DNA of 12,078 nucleotides. Origin: Thermoplasmata archaeon (GTDB lineage Archaea > Thermoplasmatota > Thermoplasmata > Thermoplasmatales > Thermoplasmataceae). Under the pieces are notes generated by a model. It saw nothing but the letters and a program-made list of their open reading frames with translations, ran no database searches and was not told where the DNA came from. A program made the translations under genes and the position numbers. How positions within the stretch are numbered: the first letter of the stretch is position 1; each line of letters opens with the position of its first letter. This document shows, piece by piece, positions 6,977 to 12,078 of the stretch. Where the stretch lies: the NCBI GenBank assembly GCA_021802165.1, contig JAKAAU010000018.1, forward strand, positions 1 through 12,078, in the 5' to 3' direction.

Positions 6977-7289
6977 TTTGGTAAAGAAATTGAACGATAA
7001 GATAGCAAGTGATCAGACGTATGCAAAGAAATTGCAGAACATAACAAAATCCATTGATATTGTTTTTGATGATAAGGATTCGTATTATTTCAAGGTGGAA
7101 AACGGCCATATAACAGAGCCACAGAGCGGAAAGATAGATGCAGACATCACCGTAACTGTAAGTTCCGATATTTTCAATAAGATACTGTCAAAGGAAATCA
7201 ATGCCATGGATGCCTATATGAAGCAGCAGATAAAAATAAAATCATCACTGATGGATAAGTTATTATTGAGCGATTTGCTGAAAGCGTAG
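6957..7289 (+). CDS. Small SCP2-like (sterol carrier protein 2 fold) protein
   Basis: A 110-residue soluble protein without a signal peptide or membrane helix. After an N-terminal helix (1-25), strands at about 33-48 ([15 protein letters not shown]) lead to a conserved-looking block: [17 protein letters not shown] (61-77), then [26 protein letters not shown] (83-108). This succession (Ala-Asp before a strand, a helix ending in a Leu pair, then a xAxxxGKIxIxG-like strand followed by a Leu-rich helix) is that of single-domain SCP2 proteins, which bind fatty acyl or other hydrophobic ligands. Archaea lack sterols, so any ligand would be another lipid, such as an isoprenoid, quinone or acyl-CoA; this is inference. 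The gene is wedged between pyrG, overlapping it by 20 bases, and the polymerase gene, one base away, so it is expressed with them. Family assignment is by pattern, not alignment. Confidence 0.65.
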   Translation: MQEVLNNLVKKLNDKIASDQTYAKKLQNITKSIDIVFDDKDSYYFKVENGHITEPQSGKIDADITVTVSSDIFNKILSKEINAMDAYMKQQIKIKSSLMDKLLLSDLLKA

Positions 7290-7290
7290 A

Positions 7291-10200
7291 ATGATAGACC
7301 ATAATCTGGATAAATATAATAAAGCCCTTACAAAAAGCGTCAATGAATGCTACGAAATAGCCCTGGAGGCAAGATCATTGGGCAAAGACGTTTCCACAGA
7401 CGTAGAAATACCACTGGCCAATGACATGGCTGAAAGGGTTGAAAAATTAATACAGATTGATGGAATTGCAAATGATATAAGGGAACTCAGCAAAACAAAG
7501 TCCAGGGAAGAGGTATCCCTGGAGATTTCTCGAAAGGTTGCTGAAATGCTCAAGTCCGATAGAAGAATGGCACTTGAGAAATCAGTTCGTGTCGGACTTG
7601 CAATTTTAACAGAGGGAATACTTGTTGCGCCCCTGGAGGGTATCAAGGAAGTAAACATAGTTCCAAATGATGATGGTACTGAATACGTTGATATTGTATA
7701 TTCCGGACCTATAAGAAGTGCTGGTGGAACTGCCCAGGCACTCAGTGTTTTGATGGCAGATATTGTTCGCAGGGAGTTGAATATAGGAAGTTTTAAGGCA
7801 ACGGATGAGGAAATAGAGCGTTATATAGAGGAGATACAGGCTTATAACAGGTCAAAGCACCTACAGTATCTCCCGACTCCGGATGAAATACGGCTTGTTA
7901 TAGGGAATTCTCCGGTTATGATCGATGGTGAGGGGAGCGAGGAGGAAGAAATATCCGGGCACAGAGATATGAAACGGATTCCAACTAACCGTATAAGGGG
8001 GGGAATGTGCCTTGTTCTCTGTGAGGGATTAATTCAAAAATCGAGAAAGGTTCTGAAGTATACCAACCTCATGAATTTAAAGGAATGGGATATTCTGGAA
8101 AAAATAGGCAAAAATAAAACAGAAGAGAAGGGCGATACATCACAGAAATATCTCCGTGACATAATAGCAGGGAGGCCTGTTTTCGGATATCCTAACAGGC
8201 CGGGAGGATTCAGGCTAAGATACGGTAGATCAAGGCTTTCCGGGCTTGCCGCGGCATCAATAAACCCGGTTTCAATGTATATTGTGGATCAGTTCATAGC
8301 CATAGGTTCCCAGATAAAGGTTGAACTACCGGGAAAGGCTGCCGCAATAACACCCTGTGATACCATAGATGGGCCATCTGTGCTTCTCAAATCTGGAGAA
8401 CACAGAAAAATAAGGACCGTGGATGAGGCAAAATCCATTGAAGACCAGATAGAGATGATAACCGATATCGGTGAAATCCTTATTGCCTATGGAGATTTTC
8501 TGGAAAACAATAAAAATCTGGTAAAATCCCCATTTACAGTAGAATGGTGGTCCTATTATTTGCCTGATGATTTAAAAAAATTCGAGCATTCAAAACCTGA
8601 CCAGTTTGAAGCTGTGGAAATATCGAAAAAATACAATATACCCCTGTATCCTGAATATGATTATTACTGGCATGATTTAACACTGGAAGAGCTTAAATCT
8701 CTTATTTCCATGATTAAGGAGAGTAAAATTGAAAATGGGAAGCTGCATATTAGCCCGGAAGCAAAGAATATTCTCATAAAGCTCGGCATCGAATTTAAAC
8801 CTGATATGGAATCTATTACATTAAAAGAATATTATCCACTACTCATATCAACTGGCTTTTCTGTGGAAAATGGGGTGATTTCAGGGAATGGAGCTTTTAC
8901 AGCGGAGACTGCCCTCGAGGCTGTTAACCAGCTTTCGGGTATTATTATAAAGGCGAGGTCCCCGGTGCGTGTGGGGGCAAGGCTGGGGAGGCCTGAGAAA
9001 GCAGGGGACAGGAAAATGAAACCCAAGGTACATGTGTTATTTCCTATCCTGAATTATGGTGATAACAGAAGGTCGATACTGAATGCTGCAAAGAATAAAA
9101 CAGAGTATACCATGGAACTTAATGGAAGGGTATGTAAAAACTGTGGAAATGAAACGCCACTGACAGTGTGTGAAAATTGTGGTTCGGTGACATACAACCA
9201 GAACCAGAACAGAAAAATGAAAATTGACCTGGGTGATGTACTGCAGAAGGCGGAATCAAGGCTCAATATAAGGCCAGATCAGGTGAAGGAATTAAAAGGC
9301 GTTAAAAAGTTAATGTCAAAGAACAATGCTGTTGAGCCTATAGAAAAAGGCATATTAAGATCAATACATGATATAAGCATCAACAAGGATGGCACATGCA
9401 GGTATGATATGTCAGATATACCCATAACCCACTTCAAAAAATCTGAGCTAAATCTTACATCTGAACAGCTGGAGAGGCTTGGCTACCCCGATCAGGAACT
9501 CAACGAGATATACCCGCAGGACATAATAATACCTGAAGATTCCGCAAGATATTTACTCAATGTGGCTAATTTTGTTGATGACTTGCTTGTCCGGTATTAT
9601 AATATGCAGCCATATTATTCGTGCCATGATATAAATGACCTGATAGGTGAGCTTGTTATAGGACTTGCACCGCATACATCTGGAGGAATAGTTTCCAGGA
9701 TAATTGGATTCTCCAGGGTAAGCGGATGCTATGCCCATCCATTTTACCATGCCGCAAAAAGAAGGAACTGCGATGGTGATGAGGACAGTATAATGCTTCT
9801 GCTTGAAGGCCTGCTGGATTTTTCCAGGGATTTCCTCCCTTCAACAACCGGGGGTTTAATGGATGCGCCTCTTGTCCTTACAGTGCTTCTGGATCCTGAA
9901 GAAGTGGATAAAGAGGCTATGAATGTTGATACTCTCTGGAAATACCCTCTGGAATTTTATCAGGCCACTGAAAAAGGTATTCCTCCATCGCAGATAGAGA
10001 AAATTATGCTCACAATGAAAACAAAAATAGAAACACAGGGGATATACACAGGTTCTGGATTTTCCTTTGATACATCTGACCTGAACGGTGGCGTGCTGAT
10101 GTCTGCGTATAAAACTATAGACTCCATGGAGGAGAAAATAGAAAAACAGCTGGGCCTTGCAACAAAACTTCTATCCGTTGATGAGAACGATGTTGCCGCA

Positions 10201-10533
10201 AGGGTAATATCATCACATTTTCTACCCGATATGTTTGGAAATATGAGGAGTTTCTTTACACAGGAATTTCGCTGCACGAAGTGCAACACAAAGTTCAGGC
10301 GCATCCCCCTCTCGGGAAAATGCTTGAAATGTGGATCAGACAATATTATACTGACAATACACCATGGTAGCATCGTAAAATATCTGAAGGAGACAGAAAA
10401 GGTCATGGATGAATATGAGCTGCCCGTTTATCTGCAGTACCAGATAAGGCGTTTAATAGATTCAATAGACAATACATTCGATGTTTCTGAACCTGCCAAG
10501 ATTGAAGAAACAACACTGGAATCATTTAAATAA
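7291..10533 (+). CDS. polC: DNA polymerase D (PolD) large catalytic subunit DP2
   Basis: A 1080-residue DP2 subunit of the archaeal family D replicative DNA polymerase, which works with the small proofreading exonuclease subunit DP1 (not in this window). Conserved landmarks include the N-terminal DP2 domain, the block YSGPIRSAGGTAQALS (about 137-152), NRPGGFRLRYGRSRLSG (around 301-318), and a first zinc site C615-x2-C618-x8-C627-x2-C630. The catalytic signature NCDGDED follows (Asp828 and Asp830 as metal ligands), in the double-psi barrel core that resembles multisubunit RNA polymerases. A second zinc site is at C995, C998, C1011 and C1014. Some archaeal DP2 genes carry inteins at the catalytic motif; this one is uninterrupted. 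The length is at the short end for the family. The C-terminal TTLESFK could be a degenerate PCNA-binding peptide (usual form QxxLxxFF). The start lies one base after the SCP2-like stop codon and has no strong ribosome binding site, suggesting coupling. Confidence 0.96.
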   Translation: MIDHNLDKYNKALTKSVNECYEIALEARSLGKDVSTDVEIPLANDMAERVEKLIQIDGIANDIRELSKTKSREEVSLEISRKVAEMLKSDRRMALEKSVRVGLAILTEGILVAPLEGIKEVNIVPNDDGTEYVDIVYSGPIRSAGGTAQALSVLMADIVRRELNIGSFKATDEEIERYIEEIQAYNRSKHLQYLPTPDEIRLVIGNSPVMIDGEGSEEEEISGHRDMKRIPTNRIRGGMCLVLCEGLIQKSRKVLKYTNLMNLKEWDILEKIGKNKTEEKGDTSQKYLRDIIAGRPVFGYPNRPGGFRLRYGRSRLSGLAAASINPVSMYIVDQFIAIGSQIKVELPGKAAAITPCDTIDGPSVLLKSGEHRKIRTVDEAKSIEDQIEMITDIGEILIAYGDFLENNKNLVKSPFTVEWWSYYLPDDLKKFEHSKPDQFEAVEISKKYNIPLYPEYDYYWHDLTLEELKSLISMIKESKIENGKLHISPEAKNILIKLGIEFKPDMESITLKEYYPLLISTGFSVENGVISGNGAFTAETALEAVNQLSGIIIKARSPVRVGARLGRPEKAGDRKMKPKVHVLFPILNYGDNRRSILNAAKNKTEYTMELNGRVCKNCGNETPLTVCENCGSVTYNQNQNRKMKIDLGDVLQKAESRLNIRPDQVKELKGVKKLMSKNNAVEPIEKGILRSIHDISINKDGTCRYDMSDIPITHFKKSELNLTSEQLERLGYPDQELNEIYPQDIIIPEDSARYLLNVANFVDDLLVRYYNMQPYYSCHDINDLIGELVIGLAPHTSGGIVSRIIGFSRVSGCYAHPFYHAAKRRNCDGDEDSIMLLLEGLLDFSRDFLPSTTGGLMDAPLVLTVLLDPEEVDKEAMNVDTLWKYPLEFYQATEKGIPPSQIEKIMLTMKTKIETQGIYTGSGFSFDTSDLNGGVLMSAYKTIDSMEEKIEKQLGLATKLLSVDENDVAARVISSHFLPDMFGNMRSFFTQEFRCTKCNTKFRRIPLSGKCLKCGSDNIILTIHHGSIVKYLKETEKVMDEYELPVYLQYQIRRLIDSIDNTFDVSEPAKIEETTLESFK

Positions 10534-10552
10534 AGACAAGCAATGAAGAAGC

Positions 10553-11332
10553 ATGATAGGTTCATTATTTGTAACAGGGCCAGCAGGTACTGGTAAATCT
10601 ACATTCTGCGGTGCATTCAAGGACTGGCTTATACAGAATGAATATGATGCAATTATTGTGAATCTAGATCCGGGGGCAGAATACCTTCCATATGAGCCGG
10701 ACATTGATATAAGGGAATTTATTTCCCTGAATGAGGTTATGTCCGCCTATTCACTGGGTCCAAACGGTGCACAGATAGTTGCAGCCGATCTGCTTCTTGA
10801 TAATATAGAAAAAATAAAATCAAAACTTGAACTTTATGACGATTATTATGTAATATTTGATACACCCGGGCAGATCGAACTTTTCAGCTTCAGGCCCGGG
10901 AGTCCACTGCTGGTCAAATCCCTGGCAGATAAAAAGGCCATGATAGCATTTATGGCGGATTCCATGATTTCACAAACACCTTCAGGCTATGTTTCCGAAA
11001 AAATGCTTTTCGGTTCAGTATATTCCAGGTTTTATGTTCCTATGATGTTCATACTGAATAAAATTGACCTAATTGGAGATGACAAGGTCAAGGAAATATC
11101 AGACTGGGAGGATAACCCGGACCTTCTATATGATGAACTGAGAAATGAGAATACAGATACAGTAAAGGATTACTTTCTGAATATAATAAATGCACTCAAG
11201 GACTCCGAGATATTGAATAAAATAATACCAGTATCTTCCAAGGATTCTTTCGGTTTTGAGGATGTATATACTGATATGTCTGATTTTTTCCAGGGGGGGG
11301 AGGATACAGACACAATGTACAAGGATGACTGA
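10553..11332 (+). CDS. GPN-loop GTPase (XAB1/Npa3 family)
   Basis: A 259-residue cytosolic GTPase of the dimeric GPN-loop family. Motifs in order: P-loop GPAGTGKST (9-17), switch I region DPGAEYLPYEPDIDIRE (39-55), the diagnostic GPN tripeptide (69-71) in LGPNGAQI that completes the active site of the partner subunit, G3 DTPGQIELF (103-111), G4 NKID (169-172) and G5 SSK (228-230). Eukaryotic relatives assemble and import RNA polymerase II. The role of the single archaeal version is not settled; links to polymerase or other complex assembly are suggested from homologues only. The gene begins 19 bases after the polymerase DP2 gene, fitting a shared transcript. A run of eight G in codons 247-250 (11293-11300) sits just before the acidic tail EDTDTMYKDD; slippage there would replace that tail. 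The ATG at 10543 is in another frame, so 10553 is the start. Confidence 0.93.
   Translation: MIGSLFVTGPAGTGKSTFCGAFKDWLIQNEYDAIIVNLDPGAEYLPYEPDIDIREFISLNEVMSAYSLGPNGAQIVAADLLLDNIEKIKSKLELYDDYYVIFDTPGQIELFSFRPGSPLLVKSLADKKAMIAFMADSMISQTPSGYVSEKMLFGSVYSRFYVPMMFILNKIDLIGDDKVKEISDWEDNPDLLYDELRNENTDTVKDYFLNIINALKDSEILNKIIPVSSKDSFGFEDVYTDMSDFFQGGEDTDTMYKDD
11293..11300 (+). repeat. G8 homopolymer near the 3' end of the GPN GTPase gene
   Basis: Eight consecutive G residues occur in an otherwise AT-rich gene, encoding Gly-Gly plus flanking codons. As read, the frame is intact and gives the tail EDTDTMYKDD. Losing one G would extend the tail by several residues to a stop in the following spacer; gaining one would give a tail of similar length to the present one. 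It may be a slippage-prone site or a sequencing-error hot spot. Confidence 0.85.
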
Positions 11333-11343
11333 TATCCGTATTG

Positions 11344-11351
11344 TTAATTAA
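11344..11351 (+). promoter_or_regulatory. Possible internal promoter (TATA-like) before the UbiA gene
   Basis: TTAATTAA in the 43-base spacer is centred about 28 bases before the ATG at 11376, a spacing compatible with a near-leaderless transcript. The UbiA gene could therefore be transcribed separately as well as by read-through. The motif is short and AT-rich, so support is weak. Confidence 0.3.
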
Positions 11352-11375
11352 CTATTTTGCCATGGCGGTTATGAT

Positions 11376-12078
11376 ATGAAGGCAAGAGAGTTTGTTGATT
11401 TCATAAAACTTGAGCATACGGTATTTGATCTCCCGTTTATTTATGCGGGGGCAATAATAGCATCTGCCGGTTCATATCATTTTTTGAAATACATAATAAT
11501 ACTTATAACTGCCACAAGTGCAAGAGGTGCAGGCATGTCCATAAACAGAATACTGGGCCTGCGCTATGATAAAATCAATCCCAGGAAAAGGGACTGGTCA
11601 CTGGTAAAGGGCACAATGAAACTCAGAACTGCATATCTATTCACCGCCATCCTTATAGCTATATTTGAAATTTCAACATATTTACTTAACGATGTTGTGC
11701 TCTATCTTTCACCGGTTGTGATACTGTTTTTCATAGCCGACCCGCTTTTAAAGAGGGTAACTGCATGGAGGCACCTTTTCATGGGGTTTACCATAGGGCT
11801 CGGGGTTCTTGGTGGATTCCTTGCCATAACACCAGTTTTCCCACCACTGATAATTTACATTACAGTTCTTATTTCTACCTTCTGGATAGCGGGATTTGAT
11901 ATTATATACACTATACCTGATATGGATTACGACAGGAAAAATAATCTGAAAACCCTGAATGTTAGGTTCGGCCTCAGGAAGGGTATGGCCATATCCTATA
12001 TTTTCCATATATTTACCATATTACTGTTTGTTTTCATAGCCTTTCTGGTAAGAAATATATATTATGACTTTCTTCTGA
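11376..12078 (+). CDS. UbiA-family prenyltransferase, 3' end missing (MqnP/UbiA-like)
   Basis: The frame is open from the ATG at 11376 to the right edge, giving 234 residues of a family usually near 280-300. It is a multi-helix integral membrane enzyme that joins a polyprenyl diphosphate to an aromatic or other acceptor using Mg2+. The first Asp-rich site appears as N57-R-x2-G61-x3-D65 followed by NPRKRDWSLVKG (68-79), the segment written NPRT..RPLxxG in UbiA/MenA relatives. The second is DIIYTIPDMDYDRKNN (175-190), with D182, D184 and D186 ahead of VRFG (196-199). ADPLLKRVTAWRH (121-133) fits the loop typical of 4-hydroxybenzoate and futalosine-pathway (MqnP) prenyltransferases. A role in menaquinone-type quinone synthesis is therefore likely but inferred; archaeal lipid or heme prenyltransferases are alternatives. 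The ATGs at 11362 and 11371 are out of frame and stop quickly, fixing the start. Confidence 0.88.
   Translation, partial: MKAREFVDFIKLEHTVFDLPFIYAGAIIASAGSYHFLKYIIILITATSARGAGMSINRILGLRYDKINPRKRDWSLVKGTMKLRTAYLFTAILIAIFEISTYLLNDVVLYLSPVVILFFIADPLLKRVTAWRHLFMGFTIGLGVLGGFLAITPVFPPLIIYITVLISTFWIAGFDIIYTIPDMDYDRKNNLKTLNVRFGLRKGMAISYIFHIFTILLFVFIAFLVRNIYYDFLL

Noticed and set aside
7350..7658. 102-codon Ser-rich open frame on the minus strand
   Set aside because: It is antisense to the DP2 N-terminus; Ser/Ile-rich composition is what the complement of this AT-rich coding sequence produces.
7997..8003. G7 run in the DP2 gene as a slippage site
   Set aside because: It encodes the conserved Arg-Gly-Gly of the N-terminal region, and slippage would destroy the essential polymerase, so it is unlikely to be a functional switch.
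9700..9900. Possible intein at the DP2 catalytic motif
   Set aside because: The NCDGDED motif is continuous with its flanking conserved residues, and the total length of 1080 residues leaves no room for an intein.
9960..10406. 148-codon open frame on the minus strand
   Set aside because: It is antisense to the DP2 C-terminal region, including the zinc-site cysteines, and shows no promoter, ribosome binding site or family resemblance.

Overview
The window looks like chromosomal DNA from an archaeon, most likely of the order Thermoplasmatales (Ferroplasma, Acidiplasma, Cuniculiplasma or Thermoplasma relatives). It carries a family D DNA polymerase large subunit, an archaeal/eukaryotic GPN-loop GTPase and a Tsr3-type rRNA modification enzyme. 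It is AT-rich, uses ATA and AGA/AGG codons heavily, and has archaeal TATA-like boxes very close to start codons, suggesting leaderless mRNAs. The genus cannot be fixed from this sequence alone. The first nine bases match the 3' end of the common Illumina adapter, so the left edge is probably a raw contig end.

Left block (1-3071, plus strand): a tightly packed three-gene unit. It holds the C-terminal part of a threonine-synthase-like PLP enzyme, a DUF1611 protein related to the D-glutamate N-acetyltransferase DgcN, and a PP-loop ATPase with a cysteine cluster whose layout resembles the glutamyl epimerase MurL and, more distantly, QueC. The first two genes overlap by one base (TAATG); the third starts 30 bases later with its own ribosome binding site. 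Two proteins related to glutamate stereochemistry in a lineage thought to lack peptidoglycan make this the most interesting part of the window. The idea of a shared pathway is an inference.

Middle block (3068-5204): a minus-strand Tsr3 gene converges on the PP-loop gene, with the two stop codons overlapping. A 280-base, very AT-rich intergenic region follows. It contains divergent promoter candidates and a perfect 11-base palindrome within a cluster of ATTGA/TCAAT pentamers. Then comes a 12-helix MFS transporter of the sugar-porter type.

Right block (5363-12078, plus strand): CTP synthase (pyrG), a small SCP2-like protein, DNA polymerase D large subunit DP2, a GPN-loop GTPase, and a UbiA prenyltransferase running off the right edge. 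The first four lie within 20 bases of each other or overlap and probably form one operon, starting from a leaderless-type promoter before pyrG. The group links nucleotide supply, replication and a conserved GTPase; the SCP2-like and UbiA genes point to lipid or quinone metabolism. No tRNA, rRNA, CRISPR array, insertion sequence or phage gene was seen.
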